NCBI RefSeq assembly: GCF_003382565.3
Contig: NZ_CP086253.1
Location: 930,001 to 994,000 of the forward strand
Direction: 5' to 3'
DNA from: Pectobacterium aquaticum
GTDB lineage: Bacteria; Pseudomonadota; Gammaproteobacteria; Enterobacterales; Enterobacteriaceae
DNA length: 64,000 nt
Under the pieces are notes generated by a model, which was not told where the DNA came from, ran no database searches, and worked only from the letters and a program-made list of their open reading frames with translations. This document shows, piece by piece, positions 53,829-63,303 of the stretch; position 1 is the stretch's first letter; each line of letters opens with the position of its first letter. Both the position numbers and the translations under genes were made by a program.

Positions 53829-54182
53829 TGTTTTTCTCCCGTTGCCACTGGCGTGAGTATCGCATTGATGTACGATTGCAAAGGATAAATTCCTGCGGCG
53901 AACGCCAGAAATGTGAGCCTGTTCGCTTCTTTTAGAGACGACGGTGTCGCGCTCTTGTTATGAGAAAACGGCGTCCTGGATGCGTGCTTCCCGCTATAAC
54001 ACTTTAAGCAATAAGGACTATCAGAAAAACCATTTAGTCATTTTGGTTATTTAATATTTCCATCATTTCTTTAATTGTTAAGATGCAGACGGTTACCCTT
54101 ATCCTCCATCCATCTTTTTATTGCCTATTTTTGTATTAGCGTCGTTGGCTAACAGCACAGGCACAAGGAAACAGAAATCACA
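53829..54182. promoter_or_regulatory. cysJ upstream region (354 bp)
   Basis: AT-rich from about 54000 to 54130. In enterobacteria, the cysJIH promoter is activated by CysB with N-acetylserine; CysB sites are degenerate and I cannot place one. No gene or clear fold is seen. Confidence 0.5.
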
Positions 54183-56012
54183 ATGACTACCCCGGTTTCC
54201 CCCACTTCATTGCTTCCGCTGAGTGTGGAGCAATTAACGCGTTTACAGGCGGCAACCGGTGATTTCTCATCGACGCAGCTGGCCTGGCTATCCGGCTATT
54301 TCTGGGGGCTGGTACAGCAGCCTGGGAACGTGCAGCCGGGGGCGATCGCCGCCACGGCAACGACGGCATCCGCAGTCACGGTGCCAGTACAAACGATTAC
54401 GCTGATTTCTGCCTCACAGACTGGCAATGCACGTCGGGTAGCGGAACAGCTGCGTGACGATCTGCTGGCAGCCAAGCTGTCCGTCAATCTGGTCAATGCG
54501 GGTGATTACAAATTCAAGCAAATCGGACAGGAAAAACTGCTGCTGATCGTCGCCTCGACGCAGGGGGAAGGGGAGCCGCCGGAAGAAGCCGTCGCGCTGC
54601 ACAAGTTCCTGCTGTCCAAAAAAGCCCCGGAGATGAAAGACACCGCGTTTGCCGTGTTTGGTCTGGGTGATACCTCTTACGAATTCTTCAGCAAGGCGGG
54701 TAAAGATTTCGATAGCCGTCTGGCTGAGTTAGGCGCTGAACGCCTGCTGGATCGCGTGGATGCCGATGTGGATTATCAGGGGCTTGCCGAACAATGGCGA
54801 CGTCAACTGGTTGATATTTTGCAGGCGCGGGTGCCGGTTCAGGGCGAAGCCGTCGCGCAGATTGCCGCTCAGGGCGCACTGGATGAAATTACCAGCAGCC
54901 CGTACAGCAAATCCTCACCGCTGCATGCCACGTTTGCCGTTAATCAGAAAGTGACCGGGCGTAACTCCGAAAAGGATGTTCGCCATATCGAGATCGACTT
55001 GGGCGATTCCGGTTTGCGTTACCAGCCGGGAGATGCGCTGGGCGTGTGGTTCGATAACGATCCTGCGCTGGTGCAGGAATTGCTGGAACTGCTGTGGCTG
55101 AAAGGCGATGAATCCGTCAGCGTTGACGGCAAGACGCTGCCACTATCGCAGGCGCTGAAAAGCCACTTTGAACTGACGCAGAACACCGCGCCGATTGTCG
55201 AGAAATACGCGGCACTGTCGCGTAATGAAACGCTGCTGTCGCTGTTGGCCGATAAACCTGCGCTTCAGCAGTTCGCACAGCGCACACCGCTGGTGGATAT
55301 GGTGCGACAAGCGCCGACGGAACTGACGGCGGAGCAACTGCTGGGCCTGCTGCGTCCGCTGACGCCGCGTCTTTACTCTATTGCTTCCTCGCAGGCGGAA
55401 GTCGAAAGCGAAGTGCACATCACCGTTGGCGTGGTGCGCTACGAATACGAAGGCCGCGAGCGCGCCGGTGGCGCTTCCAGCTATCTGGCCGATAGGCTGA
55501 GTGAAGACGATGAAATCCGCGTCTTCATCGAACATAACGATAACTTCCGTTTGCCTGCTAACTCCGACGCGCCGGTCATCATGATTGGGCCTGGCACCGG
55601 AATCGCGCCGTTCCGTGCGTTTATGCAGCAGCGCGATGCCGATGGGGCAGAAGGGAAAAACTGGCTGTTCTTCGGTAACCCACACTTTACGGAAGATTTT
55701 CTGTATCAGGTTGAATGGCAGCGCTACGTCAAAGATGGACTGCTAACCCATATCGACTTGGCTTGGTCACGCGATCAGGCGAACAAGGTCTATGTGCAGG
55801 ACAAACTGCGGGAAAAAGGCGCGGAAGTCTGGCGCTGGATTCAAGACGGTGCACACTTGTACGTGTGTGGTGATGCCAACCGTATGGCGAAAGACGTCGA
55901 GCGGGCACTGCTGGACGTGATAGTTGAGCATGGCGGCATGGACAGTGAACAGGCCGATGAGTTTTTAAGCGATCTGCGCCTTGAGCGCCGTTATCAGCGA
56001 GATGTGTACTAA
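54183..56012 (+). CDS. cysJ: Sulfite reductase (NADPH) flavoprotein alpha subunit
   Basis: A 609-residue diflavin reductase passing electrons from NADPH through FAD and FMN to CysI. The flavodoxin domain has TLISASQTGNARRVAEQ and ASTQGEGEPPEEA (~75-210). A connecting and FAD domain follow (LYSIASSQAEVESEVHITV), then the NADP domain with GPGTGIAPFRAFMQQR, FFGNPH and the C-terminal aromatic end (RRYQRDVY). Length is close to E. coli CysJ (599 aa). Its TAA overlaps the cysI ATG by one base. Confidence 0.97.
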   Translation: MTTPVSPTSLLPLSVEQLTRLQAATGDFSSTQLAWLSGYFWGLVQQPGNVQPGAIAATATTASAVTVPVQTITLISASQTGNARRVAEQLRDDLLAAKLSVNLVNAGDYKFKQIGQEKLLLIVASTQGEGEPPEEAVALHKFLLSKKAPEMKDTAFAVFGLGDTSYEFFSKAGKDFDSRLAELGAERLLDRVDADVDYQGLAEQWRRQLVDILQARVPVQGEAVAQIAAQGALDEITSSPYSKSSPLHATFAVNQKVTGRNSEKDVRHIEIDLGDSGLRYQPGDALGVWFDNDPALVQELLELLWLKGDESVSVDGKTLPLSQALKSHFELTQNTAPIVEKYAALSRNETLLSLLADKPALQQFAQRTPLVDMVRQAPTELTAEQLLGLLRPLTPRLYSIASSQAEVESEVHITVGVVRYEYEGRERAGGASSYLADRLSEDDEIRVFIEHNDNFRLPANSDAPVIMIGPGTGIAPFRAFMQQRDADGAEGKNWLFFGNPHFTEDFLYQVEWQRYVKDGLLTHIDLAWSRDQANKVYVQDKLREKGAEVWRWIQDGAHLYVCGDANRMAKDVERALLDVIVEHGGMDSEQADEFLSDLRLERRYQRDVY

Positions 56013-57745
56013 TGAGTGAAAAATACGTTTTCAGTGAAAAACACCCTGGTCCCTTGGTGGTAGAAGGGAAACTCGCTGACGCAGAGCGCATGAAGACAGA
56101 AAGTAATTTCCTGCGCGGCACGATTGCTGAAGACCTGAACGATGGTCTGACCGGTGGTTTTAAGGGCGATAACTTTCTGCTGATCCGTTTTCACGGTATG
56201 TATCAGCAGGATGACCGCGATATTCGCGCCGAACGTGCCGAGCAGAAGCTGGAGCCGCGCCATGCGATGCTGCTGCGCTGCCGTCTGCCCGGTGGCGTGA
56301 TAACGCCAGAGCAGTGGCTGCGGATCGACAAATTTGCGACTGAAAATACGATCTATGGCAGCATTCGCATCACGAACCGCCAGACGTTCCAGTATCACGG
56401 CATTCTCAAATCGAACGTGAAACCGGTACACCAGATGCTGAATAGCATCGGGCTGGATGCGCTGGCGACGGCGAATGACATGAACCGTAACGTGCTGTGT
56501 ACGTCTAACCCGATAGAATCCGAACTGCATCAGCAGGCGTATGAGTGGGCGAAAAAGATTTCTGAGCATCTGCTGCCGCGCACGCGGGCTTATGCTGAGA
56601 TCTGGATGGATCAGGAAAAAGTGGCAACGACGGATGAAGAGCCGATTTTAGGTTCAACGTATCTGCCGCGTAAGTTCAAAACCACAGTGGTGATCCCGCC
56701 GCAGAATGATATCGATCTGCATGCGAACGATCTCAACTTCGTTGCGATTGCCGATAACGGCCGTCTGGTGGGCTTCAACGTGCTGGTGGGCGGTGGACTC
56801 TCTATCGCGCACGGCGACAAAGAAACTTACCCGCGTACCGCCAGTGAGCTGGGCTACATTTCCATTGAGCATACGCTGGCCATCGCGGAAGCGGTGGTGA
56901 CCACACAGCGCGATTGGGGTAACCGGACCAACCGTAAAAATGCGAAAACCAAGTACACGCTGGAGCGTGTGGGCGTAGACAACTTCAAGCAGGAAGTGGA
57001 AGCGCGTGCTGGTGTCAAATTTGAAGCGGTGCGCCCTTATGAATTCACCGGACGTGGCGATCGCATCGGTTGGGTAAAAGGCATCGACAATAAATGGCAT
57101 CTGACGCTGTTTATCGAAAACGGTCGTGTTCTGGATTATCCGGGCCGTCCGTTGAAAACCGGTCTGGCGGAAATTGCCAAGATCCACAAAGGGGATTTCC
57201 GGTTAACGGCGAACCAGAATTTGATCATTGCGGGCGTTCCTGCGCGTAGCAAAGCGAAGATTGAGGCGCTGGCGCGTGAGCACGGCCTGATTGATGACGG
57301 CGTCAGCGAGCAGCGCAAGAATTCGATGGCCTGTGTGTCGTTCCCGACCTGTCCGCTGGCGATGGCGGAAGCCGAACGCTTCCTGCCGGAGTTCGTCACG
57401 AAAGTGGAAGGCATCATGCAGCAGCACGGCGTGGGCGATGAACATATCGTTCTGCGTGTGACGGGCTGCCCGAACGGCTGCGGCCGTGCGATGCTGGCAG
57501 AAATCGGCTTGGTGGGTAAAGCGATGGGGCGTTATAACGTGCACCTTGGCGGGAATCGCGAGGGGACACGCATTCCTCGTATGTATCGTGAAAATATTAA
57601 TGAAACCGAGATCCTCGCGGAAATCGATCGGCTTATCGGGCTGTGGGCGCAAGATCGCCAGCCGAATGAAGGCTTCGGTGATTTCGTGATTCGTACCAAC
57701 ATCATTAAACCGGTGCTGGATCCCGCTCGCGATTTTTATGACTGA
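56012..57745 (+). CDS. cysI: Sulfite reductase hemoprotein beta subunit
   Basis: A 577-residue siroheme/4Fe-4S protein that reduces sulfite to sulfide with six electrons. Duplicated NiR/SiR domains are present: RLPGGVITPEQWL and TNRQTFQYHGI near the start, and FRLTANQNLIIAGV in the second half. The cluster cysteines are CVSFPTCPLAMAEAERF and VTGCPNGCGRAML (CX5C...CX3C). It partners CysJ as alpha8beta4. Starts within the cysJ stop (TAATG), so translation is coupled; cysH follows after 12 bp. Confidence 0.97.
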   Translation: MSEKYVFSEKHPGPLVVEGKLADAERMKTESNFLRGTIAEDLNDGLTGGFKGDNFLLIRFHGMYQQDDRDIRAERAEQKLEPRHAMLLRCRLPGGVITPEQWLRIDKFATENTIYGSIRITNRQTFQYHGILKSNVKPVHQMLNSIGLDALATANDMNRNVLCTSNPIESELHQQAYEWAKKISEHLLPRTRAYAEIWMDQEKVATTDEEPILGSTYLPRKFKTTVVIPPQNDIDLHANDLNFVAIADNGRLVGFNVLVGGGLSIAHGDKETYPRTASELGYISIEHTLAIAEAVVTTQRDWGNRTNRKNAKTKYTLERVGVDNFKQEVEARAGVKFEAVRPYEFTGRGDRIGWVKGIDNKWHLTLFIENGRVLDYPGRPLKTGLAEIAKIHKGDFRLTANQNLIIAGVPARSKAKIEALAREHGLIDDGVSEQRKNSMACVSFPTCPLAMAEAERFLPEFVTKVEGIMQQHGVGDEHIVLRVTGCPNGCGRAMLAEIGLVGKAMGRYNVHLGGNREGTRIPRMYRENINETEILAEIDRLIGLWAQDRQPNEGFGDFVIRTNIIKPVLDPARDFYD

Positions 57746-57757
57746 CAGGAGAGCCTG

Positions 57758-58492
57758 ATGGCCGAATTTAATCTTGAGGCGCTCAACGCGTTACCGAAAG
57801 CGGAACAGACCGCTGAGTTGGCTACGGTGAACAGTCAGCTTGAATCGCTGTCTGCGCAGGAAAGAGTGAGCTGGGCGCTGGAGAATCTGCCGGGCGACTA
57901 TGTTTTGTCGTCCAGCTTCGGCATTCAGGCGGCGGTATCGCTACATTTGGTGACGCAACAGCGGCCAGATATTCCGGTTATCCTCACGGATACGGGCTAT
58001 CTGTTTCCTGAAACCTATCAGTTTATTGATGCACTGACAGAGCAATTAACGCTGAATCTGCAAGTGTATCGCGCAACAGCGTCTCCGGCCTGGCAAGAGG
58101 CGCGCTACGGTAAGCTGTGGGAGCAGGGCGTGGAAGGCATCGAACGCTATAACCTGCTGAATAAAGTCGAGCCGATGAACCGTGCGCTGAGCGAGTTAAA
58201 GGCGAAAACCTGGTTTGCTGGTCTGCGCCGCGAGCAGTCCGGCAGCCGGGGGGAATTACCCGTGTTGGCGATTCAACGTGGCGTCTTCAAATTCCTGCCG
58301 ATTATCGATTGGGATAACCGAACGGTGTATCAATACCTGAAAGAAAATGGCCTGAGTTACCATCCACTGTGGGAGCAGGGCTATCTGTCCGTCGGTGATA
58401 CCCACACCACCCGCAAATGGGAACCGGGTATGGCCGAAGAAGAAACCCGTTTCTTCGGCCTGAAACGCGAATGCGGACTGCACGAAGGGTAA
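57758..58492 (+). CDS. cysH: Phosphoadenosine phosphosulfate (PAPS) reductase
   Basis: A 244-residue thioredoxin-dependent enzyme that reduces PAPS to sulfite, same length as E. coli CysH. The PP-loop-like SSFGIQAAVSLHL, TDTGYLFPETYQF and GLRREQSGSR motifs bind substrate. The single catalytic Cys is in the C-terminal KRECGLHEG. The CC...CC iron-sulfur pairs of APS reductases are absent, so it is a PAPS enzyme. The stop is followed at once by a strong RNA fold (58498-58645). Confidence 0.97.
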   Translation: MAEFNLEALNALPKAEQTAELATVNSQLESLSAQERVSWALENLPGDYVLSSSFGIQAAVSLHLVTQQRPDIPVILTDTGYLFPETYQFIDALTEQLTLNLQVYRATASPAWQEARYGKLWEQGVEGIERYNLLNKVEPMNRALSELKAKTWFAGLRREQSGSRGELPVLAIQRGVFKFLPIIDWDNRTVYQYLKENGLSYHPLWEQGYLSVGDTHTTRKWEPGMAEEETRFFGLKRECGLHEG

Positions 58493-58497
58493 AAGAG

Positions 58498-58645
58498 AAA
58501 CCGGGCACTGCCTAATTCTGGTCACTTAAGCCTGTTATTAGGGGAAACACAGGGGGAGGTTCCCGCAGGGAGGCCTCACCCCTGTGGTCGCCCCGTTTAT
58601 CTCGATGCTTAAACGATCGGCATTAGAGCACTGCCCGGTTTTTTA
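58498..58645 (+). ncRNA. Structured, terminator-ended 3' region of cysJIH (candidate small RNA)
   Basis: AAACCGGGCA (58498-58507) pairs with TGCCCGGTTT (58632-58641). With one mismatch and a bulge the stem continues through TGC and CTAAT/ATTAG. Inside are GGGG/CCCC (58541-58544 with 58591-58594) and CACAGGGG/CCCCTGTG (58548-58555 with 58579-58586). It ends in a run of six T, as in a terminator. A simple terminator would need only the last part, so a stable ~148-nt RNA fragment released from the 3' end is possible. No known riboswitch pattern was recognised. Expression is not shown by sequence. Confidence 0.55.
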
Positions 58646-58776
58646 TCGCCTGAATAACACTTGTGAACAGGGTGTTATTCCATTACGGAACTTGTCATTC
58701 CAATTCGGCATTTCATAAGTGTTCTGTCCGCACCGTATAGTCGCATTATCTCTTTTTTTGCTTAGTTAAGGCGACT
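58646..58776 (+). promoter_or_regulatory. cysG-cysDNC promoter region with inverted repeat
   Basis: An 8-bp inverted repeat AATAACAC (58653-58660) / GTGTTATT (58672-58679) lies ~100 bp before cysG, in the place expected for an activator such as CysB. Beyond it is an AT-rich stretch with a GCATTATCTC segment. The regulator assignment is inference. Confidence 0.45.
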
Positions 58777-60219
58777 GTGAACTATCTCCCTTTATTTGCC
58801 GATGTTCGTCAGCGTCCGGTACTGGTTGTTGGCGGCGGTGAGGTTGCTACGCGCAAAATCGATCTGCTGCAACGCGCGGGTGCGGAGGTAAAAATTGTCG
58901 CACAGGCGCTGGCGGAACCGTTGGCGGTGCAGCATCAGGCCGGACAGGTTGAATGGCTGGCGCATACTTTTACGCCAGAGCTGTTATCCGGCGTGTTTCT
59001 GGTGATTGCCGCCACGGATGACGCCGAGCTGAATGCTGCGGTATTTGAGGCGGCGAATCAGCGGCATTTGCTGGTGAACGTGGTGGACGATCAGCAGAAG
59101 TGCTCGTTTATTTTCCCCTCGATTGTCGATCGCTCTCCGCTGGTGGTGGCGATTTCCTCAGGTGGACAGGCGCCAGTGCTGGCGCGTCTGCTGCGTGAAA
59201 AGCTGGAATCATTACTGCCCGCCAGTTTGGGCACGATGGCGGATATCGCCGGAAGCTGGCGCGACAGAATTAAAACCCGACTGCATTCGATGCCGGCACG
59301 CCGTCGTTTTTGGGAACGGCTGTTTGTCGGACGCTTTGCGTCGCTGGTGTCCGCGGGGCAACTGGCGCAGGCCGAAGACGAATTGCAGCAGCAACTGGTG
59401 CATCAGCAAGAGGAACAGCAGCAGCCAGCGGCGGTACGTGGCGAAGTCGCACTGGTTGGCGCAGGCCCCGGCGATGCCGGACTGCTTACGCTACGCGGAT
59501 TACAGGTGATGCAGCAGGCGGATGTGGTGCTGTATGACCATCTGGTCAGCGCTGACGTGCTGGATCTGGTGCGCCGCGACGCCGAACGTATCTGCGTTGG
59601 AAAACGCGCCAGCGCGCATTCGTTGCCGCAGGATGAGATTAATCAGCTACTGGTGAAGCTGGCGCAGGAAGGGAAGCGGGTCGTGCGCCTGAAAGGCGGC
59701 GATCCCTTCATTTTCGGCCGCGGCGGCGAAGAGCTGCAAGCGGTCGCGCAGGCGGGTATCACATTTCAGGTCGTGCCCGGCGTGACGGCGGCAGCGGGCG
59801 TCACGGCATATGCGGGGATCCCGCTAACGCACCGTGACTACGCGCAGAGCGTGCTTTTTATTACCGGACACTGTCGCCCGGATGGCGACGAGCTGGACTG
59901 GTCGACGCTGGCGCGTGGCCGTCAGACGCTGGCGATTTACATGGGCACGATGAAGGCCGCGGAGATTTCGCAGCAGTTGATCGCGCATGGCCGTTCATCG
60001 CAGACGCCCGTTGCCGTGATCAGTCGCGGCACCCGACACGATCAGCAGGTGCAAATTGGCACGCTGCAAGAGTTAGAACATTTGGCACGGCAAGCGCCGA
60101 CACCGGCGCTGCTGGTGATTGGCGAGGTGGTGGATCTACATCATCAGATTGCCTGGTTTGGTCAGACAACGCCGACGGTGCCGCAAGACAGCCGCCCAGC
60201 GGTAGTAAACTTGGCTTAA
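58777..60219 (+). CDS. cysG: Siroheme synthase CysG (trifunctional)
   Basis: A 480-residue fusion. The N-terminal dehydrogenase/ferrochelatase (residues ~1-215) has VVGGGEVATRKIDLL, ATDDAELNAAV, and the regulatory Ser loop ISSGGQAPVLARLL. The C-terminal uroporphyrinogen III methyltransferase (~220-465) has LVGAGPGDAGLLTL, VGKRASAHSLPQDEIN, VVRLKGGDPFIFGRG and GIPLTHRDYAQSV. It makes siroheme for CysI. The start is GTG. In E. coli cysG is next to nirBD; here it heads the cysDNC operon, the plan seen in other enterics with a second cysG. Confidence 0.96.
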   Translation: MNYLPLFADVRQRPVLVVGGGEVATRKIDLLQRAGAEVKIVAQALAEPLAVQHQAGQVEWLAHTFTPELLSGVFLVIAATDDAELNAAVFEAANQRHLLVNVVDDQQKCSFIFPSIVDRSPLVVAISSGGQAPVLARLLREKLESLLPASLGTMADIAGSWRDRIKTRLHSMPARRRFWERLFVGRFASLVSAGQLAQAEDELQQQLVHQQEEQQQPAAVRGEVALVGAGPGDAGLLTLRGLQVMQQADVVLYDHLVSADVLDLVRRDAERICVGKRASAHSLPQDEINQLLVKLAQEGKRVVRLKGGDPFIFGRGGEELQAVAQAGITFQVVPGVTAAAGVTAYAGIPLTHRDYAQSVLFITGHCRPDGDELDWSTLARGRQTLAIYMGTMKAAEISQQLIAHGRSSQTPVAVISRGTRHDQQVQIGTLQELEHLARQAPTPALLVIGEVVDLHHQIAWFGQTTPTVPQDSRPAVVNLA

Positions 60220-60228
60220 GGAAAGGGT

Positions 60229-61137
60229 ATGGACGAGAAACGACTCACGCATTTACGGCAGCTTGAAGCCGAAAGCATTCACATCATCCGCGAAGTGGCG
60301 GCCGAGTTCAGTAATCCGGTGATGATGTACTCCATCGGCAAAGACTCTTCGGTGATGCTGCATCTGGCGCGCAAGGCGTTCTATCCGGGATCGCTGCCTT
60401 TCCCGCTGCTGCACGTTGATACCGGCTGGAAATTTCGTGAAATGTACGAATTCCGCGACCAGACGGCAAAGGCCTACGGCTGTGAACTGCTGGTGCACCG
60501 CAACCCGCAGGGTGAAGCGCTGGGGATTAACCCCTTTGTGCACGGCAGCGCCAAGCACACCGACATCATGAAAACGGAAGGGCTGAAGCAGGCGCTGGAT
60601 AAATACGGCTTTGATGCCGCGTTTGGCGGGGCGCGCCGCGATGAAGAAAAATCGCGTGCTAAAGAGCGTATTTATTCCTTCCGCGACCGCTTCCACCGCT
60701 GGGATCCGAAGAACCAGCGCCCGGAACTGTGGCACAACTACAACGGCCAGATTAATAAAGGCGAGAGTATCCGCGTTTTCCCGCTCTCCAACTGGACCGA
60801 GCTGGACATCTGGCAATACATCTATCTGGAAAACATCGATATTGTTCCGCTGTATCTGGCCGCGCCGCGTCCGGTGGTGGAGCGCGATGGCATGCTGCTG
60901 ATGGTGGATGACGATCGTATCGATCTGCAACCGGGCGAAGTAATCGAACAACGCATGGTGCGCTTCCGCACGCTGGGCTGCTGGCCGCTGACGGGGGCGG
61001 TAGCATCAGAGGCGCAGACGCTGCCGGAAATCATCGAAGAGATGCTGGTTTCCACCACCAGTGAGCGTCAGGGAAGGGTAATTGACCGCGATCAGGCCGG
61101 TTCAATGGAGCTGAAAAAGCGTCAAGGGTATTTCTGA
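60229..61137 (+). CDS. cysD: Sulfate adenylyltransferase subunit 2
   Basis: A 302-residue ATP pyrophosphatase-type subunit (E. coli CysD 302 aa) that with CysN makes APS from sulfate and ATP. Motifs: the PP-loop-like YSIGKDSSVMLHL, HVDTGWKFREMYEFRD, GGARRDEEKSRAKER, FPLSNWTELDIWQYI and LGCWPLTGA. SD GGAAAGGG lies before the ATG, 9 bp after cysG. cysN follows after 11 bp. Confidence 0.97.
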   Translation: MDEKRLTHLRQLEAESIHIIREVAAEFSNPVMMYSIGKDSSVMLHLARKAFYPGSLPFPLLHVDTGWKFREMYEFRDQTAKAYGCELLVHRNPQGEALGINPFVHGSAKHTDIMKTEGLKQALDKYGFDAAFGGARRDEEKSRAKERIYSFRDRFHRWDPKNQRPELWHNYNGQINKGESIRVFPLSNWTELDIWQYIYLENIDIVPLYLAAPRPVVERDGMLLMVDDDRIDLQPGEVIEQRMVRFRTLGCWPLTGAVASEAQTLPEIIEEMLVSTTSERQGRVIDRDQAGSMELKKRQGYF

Positions 61138-61148
61138 GGAATCGTCGA

Positions 61149-62639
61149 ATGAGCCAAATTTCGTTAAAAGACACAGCGGCAGACAATGCGGCTGAGAAAG
61201 ATGCCGTCGTCATCAACAATGCGATTGCACAGCAGATCGCCGAGCAGGGCGGTGTGGAAGCGTATTTACACGCGCAGCAGGATAAAACGCTGCTGCGTTT
61301 CCTGACCTGCGGTAGCGTCGACGATGGAAAAAGTACGCTGATTGGTCGGTTGCTGCACGATACGCGCCAGATTTATGAAGATCAGCTCAGCACGCTGCAC
61401 AATGACAGCAAGCGTCTTGGGACGCAGGGCGAAAAGCTGGATCTGGCACTGCTGGTCGATGGGCTTCAGGCCGAGCGTGAACAGGGCATCACGATTGACG
61501 TGGCCTACCGCTATTTTTCGACGGAAAAGCGCAAATTTATCATCGCTGATACGCCAGGGCACGAGCAGTACACGCGCAACATGGCGACGGGCGCATCAAC
61601 CTGCGAGCTGGCGATTCTGCTGATTGATGCTCGTAAAGGCGTCTTGGATCAAACCCGTCGTCACAGCTTTATTGCGACCCTGCTGGGGATTCGCGATCTG
61701 GTGGTGGCGGTGAACAAAATGGACTTAGTGGATTATCAGCAAACGGTGTTTGAGCAGTTTAAGCAGGATTATCTGGATTTTGCTCAGCAGCTGCCTGCCG
61801 ACCTGAATATCACCTTTGTGCCGATTTCCGCACTGGATGGCGACAATGTCGCGACGCCGAGTACAACGATGGGCTGGTATACCGGGCCGACGCTGCTGGA
61901 CGTGCTGGAAACGGTCAATGTGGCACAGCGCACGCTGGAACAGCCGATGCGCTTCCCGGTGCAATATGTGAACCGCCCGAATCTGGATTTCCGTGGCTAT
62001 GCAGGAACGCTGGCCTCCGGCATCATCCGCGTTGGGCAACGAGTTAAAGTGCTGCCATCCGGCGTAGAATCTACCGTCAGCCGTATTGTGACTTTTGACG
62101 GGGATTTACCGCAGGCGCAGGCGGGTGAAGCGATTACGCTGGTGCTGGCGGATGAGGTAGATATCAGCCGTGGTGACCTGCTGATCGACAGCAGCGAGTC
62201 GCTGAAAGCGGTGCAGCATGCGCTGGTGGATGTCGTCTGGATGGCGGAACAGCCGCTGGTGCCAGGACAGAGCTACGACATCAAGATTGGCGGTAAGAAA
62301 ACGCGCGCTCGGGTCGAGAATATTCAGTATCAGGTTGAGATCAATACGCTGACGCAGCGCGTCGCGGAGAACCTGCCGCTGAATGGTATCGGTTCGGTTG
62401 AGCTGATTTTTGATGAGCCGCTGGTGTTGGACAACTATCAGCACAATGCGGTGACGGGCGGGATGATCTTTATCGACCGTCTGAGCAACGTCACGGTGGG
62501 CGCAGGGCTGGTGCGGGAACCTATCGAGCAGGTGTATCAGGAGCCGGGCGCACACAGCGCGTTTGAGTTGGAACTGAATGCGCTGGTACGTCGCCACTTC
62601 CCACATTGGGGTGCGCGCGATCTGCTGGGAGGCAAATAA
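61149..62639 (+). CDS. cysN: Sulfate adenylyltransferase subunit 1 (GTPase)
   Basis: A 496-residue EF-Tu-like GTPase that drives the CysD reaction by GTP hydrolysis. The G-domain motifs are GSVDDGKST (G1), DTPGHEQY (G3) and NKMD (G4), followed by two beta-barrel domains ending in HFPHWGARDLLG. It is ~20 residues longer than E. coli CysN (475 aa) at the N-terminus (TAADNAAEKDAVVINNAIAQ). cysC starts one base after its stop. Confidence 0.96.
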   Translation: MSQISLKDTAADNAAEKDAVVINNAIAQQIAEQGGVEAYLHAQQDKTLLRFLTCGSVDDGKSTLIGRLLHDTRQIYEDQLSTLHNDSKRLGTQGEKLDLALLVDGLQAEREQGITIDVAYRYFSTEKRKFIIADTPGHEQYTRNMATGASTCELAILLIDARKGVLDQTRRHSFIATLLGIRDLVVAVNKMDLVDYQQTVFEQFKQDYLDFAQQLPADLNITFVPISALDGDNVATPSTTMGWYTGPTLLDVLETVNVAQRTLEQPMRFPVQYVNRPNLDFRGYAGTLASGIIRVGQRVKVLPSGVESTVSRIVTFDGDLPQAQAGEAITLVLADEVDISRGDLLIDSSESLKAVQHALVDVVWMAEQPLVPGQSYDIKIGGKKTRARVENIQYQVEINTLTQRVAENLPLNGIGSVELIFDEPLVLDNYQHNAVTGGMIFIDRLSNVTVGAGLVREPIEQVYQEPGAHSAFELELNALVRRHFPHWGARDLLGGK

Positions 62640-62640
62640 C

Positions 62641-63258
62641 GTGTCTTTACGCGATGAACCGACTGACGATAACGTCGTCTGGCATGCGCACGATGTCACC
62701 CGAGAGTCGCGCGAGAAATTGCATGGTCATCAGGGCGTCGTTATCTGGTTTACTGGGTTGTCTGGATCCGGTAAATCCACGCTGGCGGGGGCGCTGGAAC
62801 AGGCGCTACATCGGCGTGGTGTCAGCACCTACCTGTTGGATGGTGACAACGTGCGGCACGGGTTGTGCCGTGATTTAGGCTTCACCGACGACGATCGGCG
62901 CGAAAACATCCGCCGCGTGGGTGAAGTTGCCAAACTGATGGTGGATGCGGGTCTGGTGGTCCTGACCGCGTTTATCTCGCCGCACCGCGCCGAGCGTAAA
63001 ATGGTGCAGGATTTACTGGGCGAAGGGCAGTTCATCGAAGTCTTCGTGGATACGCCGTTAGCGACCTGTGAAGCGCGCGATCCTAAGGGTTTGTATAAAA
63101 AAGCCCGTGCGGGAGAGCTACGTAATTTCACTGGGATTGACTCGGCGTATGAAGCGCCGGAAGCGCCGGATAGTCATCTGGATGGCGAACAATTCGTAAC
63201 AAATTTGACAGACCAATTGTTAGATCTGCTTGGCAAGCGAGCTATTATCAAGCTCTGA
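62641..63258 (+). CDS. cysC: Adenylyl-sulfate (APS) kinase
   Basis: A 205-residue kinase that phosphorylates APS to PAPS, the substrate of CysH. P-loop GLSGSGKSTLAGAL, LDGDNVRHGLC, ENIRRVGEVAKLM, FISPHRAERK and KGLYKKARAGELRNFTGID are all conserved. The start is GTG at 62641, 1 bp after the cysN stop, with GGGAGGC in the cysN end as ribosome site. The frame extends upstream into cysN without support. Length matches E. coli CysC (201 aa). Confidence 0.96.
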   Translation: MSLRDEPTDDNVVWHAHDVTRESREKLHGHQGVVIWFTGLSGSGKSTLAGALEQALHRRGVSTYLLDGDNVRHGLCRDLGFTDDDRRENIRRVGEVAKLMVDAGLVVLTAFISPHRAERKMVQDLLGEGQFIEVFVDTPLATCEARDPKGLYKKARAGELRNFTGIDSAYEAPEAPDSHLDGEQFVTNLTDQLLDLLGKRAIIKL

Positions 63259-63303
63259 TGTCCCCGCTTTTTTCACCGCGTTGTTGGGTGATTCAGGGGA
63301 AGA

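Noticed and set aside
58498..58776. Cobalamin or SAM riboswitch upstream of cysG
   Set aside because: Neither the B12 box nor the SAM-I core is present; the fold ends in a terminator belonging to the cysJIH side.
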